From the NCBI RefSeq assembly GCF_900109465.1, contig NZ_FOAZ01000019.1:62001-126000 (forward strand): a stretch of 64,000 nucleotides of DNA, written 5' to 3'. A program made the position numbers and the translations under genes. This stretch comes from Streptacidiphilus jiangxiensis. GTDB lineage: Bacteria > Actinomycetota > Actinomycetes > Streptomycetales > Streptomycetaceae. The notes under the pieces were generated by a model. The model did no database searches and was not told the origin of the DNA. It saw only the letters and a list, made by a program, of their open reading frames with translations. Positions within the stretch are counted from its first letter, which is position 1; every line of letters starts with the position of its first letter. This document shows positions 17,127-25,292 of the stretch, in pieces.

Positions 17127-18218
17127 GTGGCTGTGCCGATCTCTGTGACCGATCCGCGGGAGGAGCAGCCCGATCGCCGGGCGTGGCGCGAGCGGGTGCT
17201 GCCGCCCGTGCAGGGCCTGGGTGGCGGGGTGTGGAGCATCCCCGTCCCGATCCCGGACAACCCCCTGCGCTACACGCTGGTGTACCTGCTGGAGAGCGAC
17301 CGCGGCCCGGTGCTGGTGGACACCGGCTGGGACGACCCGACCGGGCGCGAGATCCTGCGCGCCGGCCTGGCCGAGGCCGGCTTCGCACTGGAGGACGTGC
17401 ACGGCGTCCTGGTCACCCATCACCACCCCGACCACCACGGCCTCTCCGCGCACGTCCAGGCCGCCTCGGGCGCCTGGGTCGGCATGCATGCGGCCGAGGC
17501 CGCGGTCGTACGGGCGGTCCGGGAGATCCCGGCCGACCAGTGGATCGACCGGATGACCCGCTCGATGCGGGCGGCGGGCCTGCCGGAGGAGCACCTTGCC
17601 GCACTGCGGCAGTGGGGTGGCGACTCCGAGTCGGGCCCCGCGACGCTCGGCGCCGTCGTCCCCGACCGTGAGCTCGTCCACGGCGAGAGCGCGGGCGTGC
17701 CCGGACGGCAGGTCCGGGTCATGTGGACACCCGGCCACACGCCCGGCCACGTCTGCCTCTACCTCGACGAGAGGCCGCGCACGCGCCTGCTGAGCGGCGA
17801 CCACCTGCTGCCGACGATCAGCCCCGTCGTGTCGCTGTACCCGGAGAACCCGCAGGACGAGCCGACGGACCCCCTCGGCGACTTCATCGACTCCCTGGAG
17901 CGGATCGCCGCCCTCGGCCCCGAGGAGATCCTGCCGGCGCACCAGTACCGCTTCACCGACGCGCCGCGCCGGGTCCAGGAGCTGCTGGACCACCACACGG
18001 CCCGGCTCGCCGATCTGCACGCGCAGCTGCGCGGGGCGCCGATGACGCTGTGGGAGGCGGCGCAGGGCATGCACTGGAACCGCCCCTGGTCCGAGCTCGG
18101 CTTCCTGGCCCGCCACCTCGCGGTCTCCGAGGCGGCGGCGCACCTGCGCAGACTCGTGAAGACGGGCCTGGCAGAGGCGGTCACCGACGAGGACCCTGTG
18201 ATGTACCACGCACGCTGA
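17127..18218 (+). CDS. MBL-fold metallo-hydrolase with C-terminal winged helix (LACTB2-like)
   Basis: 363 residues from the GTG at 17127, which has GAGGAGG at the right distance; in-frame starts upstream are not preceded by a ribosome site. The metal-binding motif is THHHPDHHG (H-x-H-x-D-H), and the later metal ligands are in PGHTPGH, LSGDHLLP and PAHQYRF. The last 85 residues resemble the small helical domain of LACTB2-like enzymes. It is probably a thioesterase or other hydrolase. Being divergent from the ALDH gene across KstR-like sites, an acyl-CoA thioesterase-like job in side-chain catabolism is possible but unproven. Confidence 0.85.
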   Translation: MAVPISVTDPREEQPDRRAWRERVLPPVQGLGGGVWSIPVPIPDNPLRYTLVYLLESDRGPVLVDTGWDDPTGREILRAGLAEAGFALEDVHGVLVTHHHPDHHGLSAHVQAASGAWVGMHAAEAAVVRAVREIPADQWIDRMTRSMRAAGLPEEHLAALRQWGGDSESGPATLGAVVPDRELVHGESAGVPGRQVRVMWTPGHTPGHVCLYLDERPRTRLLSGDHLLPTISPVVSLYPENPQDEPTDPLGDFIDSLERIAALGPEEILPAHQYRFTDAPRRVQELLDHHTARLADLHAQLRGAPMTLWEAAQGMHWNRPWSELGFLARHLAVSEAAAHLRRLVKTGLAEAVTDEDPVMYHAR

Positions 18219-18345
18219 GTTGCACTATCCAGGGGCGCGAGGAACTGCGCGAGAACCAACGACGTGCGGATGGCACTGCGCGTTGAGGACCACCCGCACG
18301 CCGGTGGTTGCTCGCGCAGTTCCTCGCGCCCCTGGTGTGTGCAAC
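18219..18345. repeat. Intergenic inverted repeat, copy C (short type, best preserved)
   Basis: The outermost ends are GTTGCAC and GTGCAAC. Inside them AGGGGCGCGAGGAACTGCGC pairs with GCGCAGTTCCTCGCGCCCCT, and the inner arms CGTGCGGATGG and CCACCCGCACG also nearly pair. It fills the gap between two plus-strand genes. Confidence 0.9.
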
Positions 18346-18415
18346 CACATGCAGGAGCGAACAGAAGCTCACGTTAGGGTGATGGGCACCGCTGATCGAA
18401 AGGGCCTCCTTCGCC

Positions 18416-19678
18416 ATGCTCTCCGCCGTCCGTCGACCCGCCGCGCTCGTCGCGGGCGTGCTGACCGCAACCGCGCTGCTCGGCGCCGCCGCACCCTCCT
18501 TTGCCGACGCTTCCGCGAGTGCCTCCGCCGCGCCGCTGCCGACCGCGCTGTACGGGAAGGGCGACCCCACCTACGACGGTGTCTGGCGTCAGTCCCTGAG
18601 CCTGATCGCCCTGCACGCGCAGGGGGTCACCCCGGCCGCCGACGCGACCGACTGGCTGGCCAAGCAGCAGTGCAGCGACGGCGGGTGGTCCTCCTACAAC
18701 GCGGACGCGTCCAAGCCGTGCGTGCCCGCGACCGAGGACACCAACGCCACCTCCGTGGCGATCCAGGCGCTCGTCGCCCTCGGCGGGCACGACGACGCCG
18801 TCGCGAAGGCCGTGGCCTGGTACAAGAACGTGCAGAACAAGGACGGCGGCTGGTCCTACAACCCCGGCACCGCCAGCGACGCGAACTCGACCTCGCTGGT
18901 CGTCAGCGCGCTCGCCGCGGCCAAGGTGGACCCGGCGTCCGTCGCCAAGGACGGGAAGAGCGCCGTGCAGGGGCTGGCCGCGTTCCAGCTCGGCTGCTCC
19001 ACCCCCGCGGCCCAGCAGGGTGCGTACGCCTACCAGCCGGACAAGAGCGGCAAGCTCGCCGCGAACGGTCTGGCCAGCGCGCAGGGCGCGATCGGCGCGG
19101 AGCAGGCGTTCCTGCCGGTCGTGGCGTCCGCCGCGAGCGCAGCGTCGTCCGCGTCCTGCGGCGACTCCGCCGCGAGCGCCGCGAACTACCTCGCCGCCCA
19201 GCTCAAGGGCGGCCAGGAGCACCTGACGCAGCAGCTCGCCGGTGCGGCGCCGAGCCCGGACTACGCCGCGACGGCGTGGGCCGTGCTGGCGCTGGCGCAC
19301 CAGGGCCGGGTGTCGGACGCGCAGGGCGCGATGGCGTGGCTGAAGCAGAACGCGCAGGCGTGGACCCAGGGTGACCACGGGCAGCCGCAGCCGTCCGCGC
19401 TGGCGCTGCTGGTGCTGGCCGCGCAGGCGACCGGCACCGACGCGACGCAGTTCGGCACCACCAACCTGGTCGCGCAGCTGGAGAGCACCGGCCCGGCCCC
19501 GGCCGCGACGCCGGGCACGCACGGCGCGTCCGCCGCGGCGAGCAGCAGCGCCACCGCGGCCCCGAAGCAGGGCGGCACGGGGAACATCGTCGTGTTCATC
19601 GCGCTGCTGATCGCCGGTGTCGGCGTGGGTCTGCTCGTCAGCAGCTGGAACCGCAAGCGCCTCGGCAAGCGCGCCTGA
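18416..19678 (+). CDS. Secreted, membrane-anchored alpha/alpha-toroid protein (transcobalamin alpha-domain-like)
   Basis: 420 residues. A signal peptide (about 1-30) is followed by repeats of the prenyltransferase/squalene-oxidase type, such as WLAKQQCSDGGWSSYNADA, NVQNKDGGWSYNP and ATSVAIQALVALGG. An Ala/Ser-rich linker, a transmembrane helix (NIVVFIALLIAGVGVGLLV) and a basic tail close it. The fold class is that of transcobalamin and intrinsic factor alpha-domains as well as cyclases; no cyclase DxDD is present. It heads a tight operon with a second anchored extracellular protein and a complete ECF transporter, so a substrate-capturing receptor role is the best inference. Confidence 0.8.
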   Translation: MLSAVRRPAALVAGVLTATALLGAAAPSFADASASASAAPLPTALYGKGDPTYDGVWRQSLSLIALHAQGVTPAADATDWLAKQQCSDGGWSSYNADASKPCVPATEDTNATSVAIQALVALGGHDDAVAKAVAWYKNVQNKDGGWSYNPGTASDANSTSLVVSALAAAKVDPASVAKDGKSAVQGLAAFQLGCSTPAAQQGAYAYQPDKSGKLAANGLASAQGAIGAEQAFLPVVASAASAASSASCGDSAASAANYLAAQLKGGQEHLTQQLAGAAPSPDYAATAWAVLALAHQGRVSDAQGAMAWLKQNAQAWTQGDHGQPQPSALALLVLAAQATGTDATQFGTTNLVAQLESTGPAPAATPGTHGASAAASSSATAAPKQGGTGNIVVFIALLIAGVGVGLLVSSWNRKRLGKRA

Positions 19679-20346
19679 TGCGCCGGCTCGTGGCCGCGGC
19701 GGTCGCGGTCGTCACCGTGTTCGCGGCGGCGCTGCTCGCGCTGCCGCTGCTGACGGCCGCACCCGCGTCCGCGACGGCGTACCGGTACTGGGCCTTCTGG
19801 TCCTGGACGCAGGGCGCGTGGAGCTACCAGCAGCAGGGGCCGAACACGAACGTCCCGGCGGACGGCAGCGTCGACGGCTGGCGGTTCGGCGTCGGTGAGG
19901 ACAGTGCGCACGCGCTGTCCCCGCGGCCGACCGTCGCGCCGTCCTTCGCTCAGCTGTGTGCGGGGACGCCCGCGGTGAGCGGTAAGAAGCGGGTCGCCGT
20001 GGTGATCGACGCCGGGACCGACCGGGGCGCCCCGGCCGAGCGCGGCGCGTGCGCGGTGCTGGATCCGGGGGCGACCTCGGCGCAGCTGCTGGCCGAGCTC
20101 GTGCCGCCGCTGCGCTACGACGTCAACGGCATGCTGTGCGCCATCTCCGGCTATCCGGTGCAGGGTTGCGGGGAGGCCGTGGCCGACCCGGCCGCGACTT
20201 CCCCCGCGACCTCGGCCCCGACCGCTGCGGCGAAGAGTGGCGACTCCTCGGTGCCTGCGCTCGGGTGGGCGGCGGGCGGCGCGCTCGTCGTGCTGCTCGG
20301 CGGCGCCGCCTGGTGGCAGAACCGCCGTCGCCGGCACGGCGGCTGA
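19678..20346 (+). CDS. Secreted membrane-anchored accessory protein (SCO2322 family)
   Basis: 222 residues. A signal peptide at 1-32 is followed by an extracellular domain with YRYWAFWSWTQGAWSYQQQG and DGWRFGVGED near its start. A Ser/Thr/Ala linker, a C-terminal transmembrane helix (ALGWAAGGALVVLLGG) and a basic RRRRHGG tail complete it. The ATG overlaps the stop of the toroid gene by one base (TGATG). The same order (toroid protein, this family, EcfT, EcfA, S component) is seen in other streptomycetes as far as I recall. It probably partners the toroid protein in substrate binding outside the membrane. No catalytic motif is visible. Confidence 0.8.
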   Translation: MRRLVAAAVAVVTVFAAALLALPLLTAAPASATAYRYWAFWSWTQGAWSYQQQGPNTNVPADGSVDGWRFGVGEDSAHALSPRPTVAPSFAQLCAGTPAVSGKKRVAVVIDAGTDRGAPAERGACAVLDPGATSAQLLAELVPPLRYDVNGMLCAISGYPVQGCGEAVADPAATSPATSAPTAAAKSGDSSVPALGWAAGGALVVLLGGAAWWQNRRRRHGG

Positions 20347-20378
20347 CCCTGTGACAACAGCCCGGACAGCTCCCTGAG

Positions 20379-21482
20379 ATGAAGCACTCCCTGCACCCCG
20401 GCGCCTGGTGGCTGTGGGCCCTCGGCCTGGGCACCGCCGCCTCGCGCACGACCGATCCGCTGCTGCTGCTCCTGATCGCGGCCGTCGCCGGCTACGTCGT
20501 CGCCGCGCGGCGCACCGACGCGCCCTGGGCGCGGGCCTACGGGGTGTTCCTGCGGCTCGGGCTGCTGGTGCTGGGCGTGCGGATGCTCTTCTTCGCGCTG
20601 CTCGGGTCGGCGATCCCGGGCACGCACGTGCTGGTCACACTGCCGCAGGTGCCGCTGCCGCACTGGGCGATGGGTATCCGGCTGGGCGGCCCGGTGACGG
20701 CCGAGGGCCTGCTCTTCGCCGCGTACGAGGCGCTGCGGCTGGCCGTGCTGCTGGCCTGCGTGGGCGCGGCGAACGCGCTCGCCAACCCGGCGCGGCTGCT
20801 GCGCTCGCTGCCGGGCGCGCTCTACGAGGCGGGCGTGGCCGTGGTGGTGGCGCTGACCTTCGCGCCGAACCTGGTGGCGGACGTGCAACGGCTGCGCGCC
20901 GCACGGCGGTTGCGCGGGCGGTCGGAGCGTGGCGTGCGCGCGCTGCTGAGCGTCGGCGTGCCGGTGCTGGAAGGCGCGCTGGAGCGGTCGGTCGCGCTGG
21001 CCGCGGCGATGGACGCGCGCGGGTTCGGCCGCCAGGCGGGGGTGCCCCGCCGGGTGCGGCTGGCCACCGCGGCGTTGACCCTCGCGGGGCTGCTGGGCTG
21101 CTGCGTCGCCGCCTACGGGCTGCTGGGCGCGGACGGCGCGACATGGGCGCTGCCGCTGCTGGGGGTGGCGGCGCTCGCGGCGGGCGGCGGTCTGGTGCTG
21201 GGTGGGCGTCGGGCGACGCGGACCCGCTACCGCCCCGACCGCTGGGACGCGCGGGCCTGGCTGGTGGCCGGTTCGGGTGTGGTCGTGGCGGCCGGGATGG
21301 TCTGGGCGGGCTCGGGGTACGGAGACGCACTGAACCCGCCACCGGTGCCACTGGCCGCGCCCGCGCTGCCGCTGGTCCCGGCCGCGCTCGTGCTGCTCGG
21401 GCTGCTGCCCGCCTTCGTCGCGCCCGCGCCGGCGAAGCGCTCTTCCGCCACCGCCACTGCTGCCGAGGAGGCCCGGAAGTGA
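20379..21482 (+). CDS. ecfT: ECF transporter transmembrane (T) component
   Basis: 367 residues, multi-pass. The coupling-helix signatures of EcfT are present as AARRLRGRS (about residue 170) and DARGFG (about residue 212), each an Ala-Arg-Gly-type motif that contacts an ATPase subunit. Hydrophobic segments precede and follow them. It couples ATP hydrolysis by the downstream ATPase to movement of the S component. Its stop overlaps the start of the ATPase gene (GTGA). The N-terminus (HSLHPGAWWLWALGLG) starts 5 bp after CCCTGAG, a weak ribosome site. Confidence 0.88.
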   Translation: MKHSLHPGAWWLWALGLGTAASRTTDPLLLLLIAAVAGYVVAARRTDAPWARAYGVFLRLGLLVLGVRMLFFALLGSAIPGTHVLVTLPQVPLPHWAMGIRLGGPVTAEGLLFAAYEALRLAVLLACVGAANALANPARLLRSLPGALYEAGVAVVVALTFAPNLVADVQRLRAARRLRGRSERGVRALLSVGVPVLEGALERSVALAAAMDARGFGRQAGVPRRVRLATAALTLAGLLGCCVAAYGLLGADGATWALPLLGVAALAAGGGLVLGGRRATRTRYRPDRWDARAWLVAGSGVVVAAGMVWAGSGYGDALNPPPVPLAAPALPLVPAALVLLGLLPAFVAPAPAKRSSATATAAEEARK

Positions 21483-23092
21483 TCACCTTCGAGTCCGTCT
21501 CCGTCCGGTACGCCGACGCGGCCGCACCGGCCGTGTCCGGTGTCGACCTGAAGATCCCCGAGGGCGAGCTGTGCCTGCTGGTCGGGCCGTCCGGCTCGGG
21601 CAAGTCGACGCTGCTGGGTGCCGTCAGCGGCCTGGTGCCGCACTTCACCGGCGGCGAGCTGCGCGGCCGGGTCACGGTCTGCGGGCGCGACACCCGCACC
21701 CACCGCCCGCGCGACCTGGCGGACGTGGTCGGCACCGTCGGGCAGGACCCGCTGGGCCACTTCGTCACCGACACCGTCGAGGACGAGCTCGCCTACGGCA
21801 TGGAGTCGCTCGGCCTGCCCGGGGACGTGATGCGGCGCCGCGTCGAGGAGACCCTGGACCTGCTGGGCCTGGCCGAACTGCGGGACCGGCCGCTGGTGAC
21901 CCTCTCGGGCGGCCAGCGGCAGCGGGTGGCGATCGGCTCGGTGCTGACGGTGCACCCGAAGGTGCTGGTGCTGGACGAGCCGACCTCGGCGCTGGACCCG
22001 GGCGCGGCGGAGGAGGTGCTGGCCGTGCTGCAGCGGCTGGTGCACGACCTCGGCACGACGGTGCTGCTGGCCGAGCACCGGTTGGAGCGCGTCGTGCAGT
22101 ACGCGGACCAGGTCGTGCTGCTGCCGGGCGACGGGCAGCAGCCGGTCGTCGGCTCACCGGCCGAGGTGATGGCCGTCTCGCCGGTCTTCCCGCCGGTGGT
22201 GGCGCTGGGTCGGGCAGCGGGATGGCGGCCGCTGCCGCTGTCCGTGCGCGACGCGCGCCGCAAGGCGGGCCCGCTGCGGGAACGGCTTTCGTCCGTGCCC
22301 GTGCCCGCCGCGACCGCGACGGAAGCGACCGGCGAACCGCTGGCGGTGCTGGACCGGGTGGGCGTGCGGCGCGACGCGGTCCGCGCACTCGACGGCGTCT
22401 CGCTGACGCTGCGCCCGGGTGAGGTGACCGCGCTGATGGGCCGCAACGGCGCGGGCAAGTCGACGCTGCTCGGCAGCCTCGTCGGTCTGCACACCCCGTC
22501 CTCGGGCACGGTCTCCGTCGGCGGCCTGACCCCGCACCGCGCCCAGCCGCGCACGCTGCTCGCGCAGGTGGGCCTGGTGCCACAGGAACCGCGCGACCTG
22601 CTCTACTGCGACACCGTCGCCGCCGAGTGCGCGGCCGCCGACGGCGACGGCGGCGCCACGCCCGGCGCCTGCCGCGCACTGGTGGAACACCTGCTGCCCG
22701 GCATCGGCGACGACGTCCACCCCCGCGACCTCTCCGAGGGCCAGCGGCTGACGCTGGCCCTCGCCGTCGTCCTGACGGCGCGTCCGCGCCTGGTGCTGCT
22801 GGACGAGCCGACACGCGGCCTCGACTACGCCGCCAAGGCCCGCCTCGTCACCATCCTGCGCGAACTCGCCGAGGCCGGGCACGGCATCCTGCTGGCCACC
22901 CACGACGTGGAGCTGGCCGCCGAGCTGGCGCACCGGACGGTCATCCTGGCCGAGGGCGAGCTCGTCGCCGACGGCCCGACGGCGGAGGTCGTCGTGGGCT
23001 CGCCCGCGTTCGCACCGCAGGTCGCAAAGATCGTCGGGGAGGGGCCGTGGCTGACGGTGCCGCAGGTCGTCGACGCGCTGGGGTTGTCGTGA
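21479..23092 (+). CDS. ECF transporter ATPase, two ABC domains fused
   Basis: 537 residues from a GTG that overlaps the EcfT stop. The first ABC domain has Walker A GPSGSGKST, signature LSGGQRQR and Walker B KVLVLDEPTSALD. The second has Walker A GRNGAGKST, signature LSEGQRLT (Gly to Glu change) and Walker B LVLLDEPTRGLD. The two halves correspond to EcfA and EcfA' of other bacteria fused in one chain, as is common in actinobacteria. It powers uptake through EcfT and the S component. Its stop overlaps the S-component GTG. Confidence 0.9.
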   Translation: MITFESVSVRYADAAAPAVSGVDLKIPEGELCLLVGPSGSGKSTLLGAVSGLVPHFTGGELRGRVTVCGRDTRTHRPRDLADVVGTVGQDPLGHFVTDTVEDELAYGMESLGLPGDVMRRRVEETLDLLGLAELRDRPLVTLSGGQRQRVAIGSVLTVHPKVLVLDEPTSALDPGAAEEVLAVLQRLVHDLGTTVLLAEHRLERVVQYADQVVLLPGDGQQPVVGSPAEVMAVSPVFPPVVALGRAAGWRPLPLSVRDARRKAGPLRERLSSVPVPAATATEATGEPLAVLDRVGVRRDAVRALDGVSLTLRPGEVTALMGRNGAGKSTLLGSLVGLHTPSSGTVSVGGLTPHRAQPRTLLAQVGLVPQEPRDLLYCDTVAAECAAADGDGGATPGACRALVEHLLPGIGDDVHPRDLSEGQRLTLALAVVLTARPRLVLLDEPTRGLDYAAKARLVTILRELAEAGHGILLATHDVELAAELAHRTVILAEGELVADGPTAEVVVGSPAFAPQVAKIVGEGPWLTVPQVVDALGLS

Positions 23093-24036
23093 CGGAGTCT
23101 GTCGTGAACACCGGCGACGAGCTGAGCCGCCCCGTCCCGCTGGGCCGCCGGGCCACCGCGCTGCTCGTGCTGGTCTCCGTGCTCGGCCTGGCCGCGTTCG
23201 GCTGGCCGCTGTTCGCCGCGCCCGGCTCGGCGCTGGCCGCGCACTCCGTCGACGCGCCGTGGCTCTTCGCCGGGCTGCTGCCGCTGCTGCTCGCGGTCGT
23301 CCTCGCGCAGATCGCCGAGGGGCGCGCCGCGCACGGCGGGCAGGTCGGGCTGGAGGCCAAGTCCGTGGCCCTGCTCGGCGTCCTCGCGGCGGCGGGCGCG
23401 GCGCTGCGGGTGCTGGGCGCCGGGACGGCCGGGCTGGAGCCGATGTTCTTCCTGGTCGTCCTGGCCGGGCGGGTACTCGGGCCGGGCTTCGGCTTCGTGC
23501 TCGGCAACGTGTCGATGTTCGCCTCCGCCCTGCTGACGGGCGGCGTCGGGCCGTGGCTGCCGTTCCAGATGCTGGCGATGGGCTGGGTCTGCCTCGGCGC
23601 GGGCCTCCTCCCGGGCGCCGCGACGCTGCGCGGGCGGCGTGAGCGGTGGCTGCTGGCCGCCTACGGCGCGGTCTCGGCGGAGCTCTACGGCCTGATCATG
23701 GACCTCCAGGGCTGGCCCTACTTCGCGGGTACCTCGGCGTCCGTCTCCTACGTCCCGGGCGACGCACTCTCGGCCAACCTGACGCGGTTCCTGCTCTACC
23801 ACGTCACCACGGCCATGGGCTGGGACCTCATGCGCTGCGCGCTGACGGCCGTCCTCTGCCTCACCCTCGGCCGCCGCGTCCTGCTGGCCCTGCGCCGCGC
23901 GTCACGCCGCGCCGCCTTCCACACCCCGGTGCGGTTCGGGGAGCCTCAGAAGAACTCGGACGTCTCCAGCTCGAACCCGAACGGCTCGGGCAGCGCCAAC
24001 GGCTCCCCGAAGGCGACGGACAACACGCGCGCGTAG
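23089..24036 (+). CDS. ECF transporter substrate-binding (S) component
   Basis: 315 residues from a GTG overlapping the ATPase stop. About six hydrophobic segments span residues 22-270, with MFFLVVLAGRVLGPGFGFVLG and GVGPWLPFQMLAMGW typical of S components of the 4-gene actinobacterial type. The substrate is not fixed by sequence; a cobalamin-like ligand is suggested only by the transcobalamin-like accessory protein. No B12 riboswitch is visible in the 70-nt leader before 18416. The last 30 residues are hydrophilic and antisense to the end of the Uma2 gene (91-bp convergent overlap). Confidence 0.8.
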   Translation: MTESVVNTGDELSRPVPLGRRATALLVLVSVLGLAAFGWPLFAAPGSALAAHSVDAPWLFAGLLPLLLAVVLAQIAEGRAAHGGQVGLEAKSVALLGVLAAAGAALRVLGAGTAGLEPMFFLVVLAGRVLGPGFGFVLGNVSMFASALLTGGVGPWLPFQMLAMGWVCLGAGLLPGAATLRGRRERWLLAAYGAVSAELYGLIMDLQGWPYFAGTSASVSYVPGDALSANLTRFLLYHVTTAMGWDLMRCALTAVLCLTLGRRVLLALRRASRRAAFHTPVRFGEPQKNSDVSSSNPNGSGSANGSPKATDNTRA

Positions 24037-24527
24037 TCGTCCCCCGACGGCTCACTGTGGAGAACCACCTTGGCCTCGTCCCGGTCGACGAGGAGATAGA
24101 GCGGGATCCCGGCCCGCGCGTAGCAGTGTCGCTTGACCTTACGGTCGACGGACGGACGCAGGCTCGTCACCTCGACCACCATCGCGACCCCGTCCGGCCG
24201 CATCCACGAGGGCGCGCCACGGAGGATCCGTCGCTCACGCGGTGCGAGGACGAGGTCGGGGATCAGGTGGTTCTTCGGGCAGGGACCTCCTGCCTTGATC
24301 AGCAGCCCGCTGTTGCCCGACTGCTGCATCGGCTCCGTAGAGCGTCCGAAGACCTGGTAGACGATGACGTCGATGGCGTCCTGGTGATCGCCATCCGGTG
24401 CAGGCGACACGACGATCTCCCCTTCGACGAGCTCGGCCTTGAAGCCCTCCGGGGTCTCCAAGGCGAGGAAGCTCTCCAGGAGGATTTCCTCGTCCGTCGG
24501 CATCGCCTCATGCGCCATAGCACTCAT
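23946..24527 (-). CDS. Uma2-family (DUF820) putative endonuclease
   Basis: 193 residues, PD-(D/E)xK-like fold. It has the family segments ELVEGEIVVSPAPDGDHQDA, PDLVLAP (the acidic residue of the nuclease core) and VVEVTSLRPSVDRKVKR (E-x-x-x-K). Such proteins are abundant in Streptomyces and their function is largely unknown. The start may be Met 24527 or the third Met at 24515. It is convergent with and overlaps the ECF S-component gene by 91 bp. Confidence 0.85.
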   Translation of the reverse strand: MSAMAHEAMPTDEEILLESFLALETPEGFKAELVEGEIVVSPAPDGDHQDAIDVIVYQVFGRSTEPMQQSGNSGLLIKAGGPCPKNHLIPDLVLAPRERRILRGAPSWMRPDGVAMVVEVTSLRPSVDRKVKRHCYARAGIPLYLLVDRDEAKVVLHSEPSGDDYARVLSVAFGEPLALPEPFGFELETSEFF

Positions 24528-24615
24528 GGTGCACCCCCTCGGTGTTCGCGACCAGCTTCACTGAGCGTCGCGCGCCACGCCGCAGGGTCACCTGCTCTTC
24601 ACCCGAACGAGTCGG

Positions 24616-25230
24616 CTACAGCTGCGCGTCGAGGATGCGGGCCCACTGGCGGACGATGCGTTCGCGGCGGTCGCTGTCGTCGCTGAGGACGTCGGCGAGG
24701 CCGAGGCCGCGGGCCATGTCCAGGGTGGCCTGGACGGTTTCGCGCACGCCCGGGCGGGACTCGTCCGCGCCGAGGAGGGCGACAGCCGTCCGGTGGGTCT
24801 CCCGGCCGATCCGGGACTCCAGTTCGAGGACGCGCGGGCGCAGCTGGTCGTCGGTGCTGACCGCCGCCCACAGCTGAAGGGCAGCGCGGAACAGCGGGGT
24901 GGTGTAGAGGCCGACGAGCATCCGCACGACGGCCTCGTGACGGCGAGGGCCGGAGGCCGGGAGCGCGGCCGCCTTCGCGTCCAGCTCAGCGCGGCGCTGG
25001 ACGGCGACGTGTTCGACGGCCGCGGTGAAGAGGTCCTCGCGGGTCGGGAAGTGGTGCTGGGCGGCGCCCCGGGAGACACCGGCCCGTTCCGCGACGACGG
25101 CGACGGTGCTGCCGGACCAGCCGACCTCGGCCAGGCAGTCGACGGCCGCCTCCAGGAGCCGCTGGCGGGTGGCTCGGCTGCGGTCCTGCTTGGGGGCGCG
25201 CGCGGAGGCGGCGGCTGCTGTCGTCGACAC
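24616..25230 (-). CDS. TetR-family regulator, last gene of the atu-like operon
   Basis: 204 residues. The HTH is in the segment STVAVVAERAGVSRGAAQHHF (about residues 42-62), with Gln-His-His-Phe in the recognition helix. The C-terminal part resembles TetR regulators of acyl-CoA operons. The GTG at 25230 follows GGAAAGGATTC. It lies 62 bp after the acyl-CoA dehydrogenase gene in the same direction and has no promoter-like palindrome of its own, so it is probably transcribed with the operon and binds the palindrome at 31922-31943 (inference). Confidence 0.85.
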   Translation of the reverse strand: MSTTAAAASARAPKQDRSRATRQRLLEAAVDCLAEVGWSGSTVAVVAERAGVSRGAAQHHFPTREDLFTAAVEHVAVQRRAELDAKAAALPASGPRRHEAVVRMLVGLYTTPLFRAALQLWAAVSTDDQLRPRVLELESRIGRETHRTAVALLGADESRPGVRETVQATLDMARGLGLADVLSDDSDRRERIVRQWARILDAQL

Positions 25231-25292
25231 GGGTGAATCCTTTCCGTGAGGAACTCTACGGCGCCCCCGCCCGCACCAGCGGGCCCGTCCGG

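Noticed and set aside
18346-18415. Cobalamin riboswitch before the ECF operon
   Set aside because: The leader is only about 70 nt and lacks the B12-box and the multi-stem core, which need roughly 200 nt.
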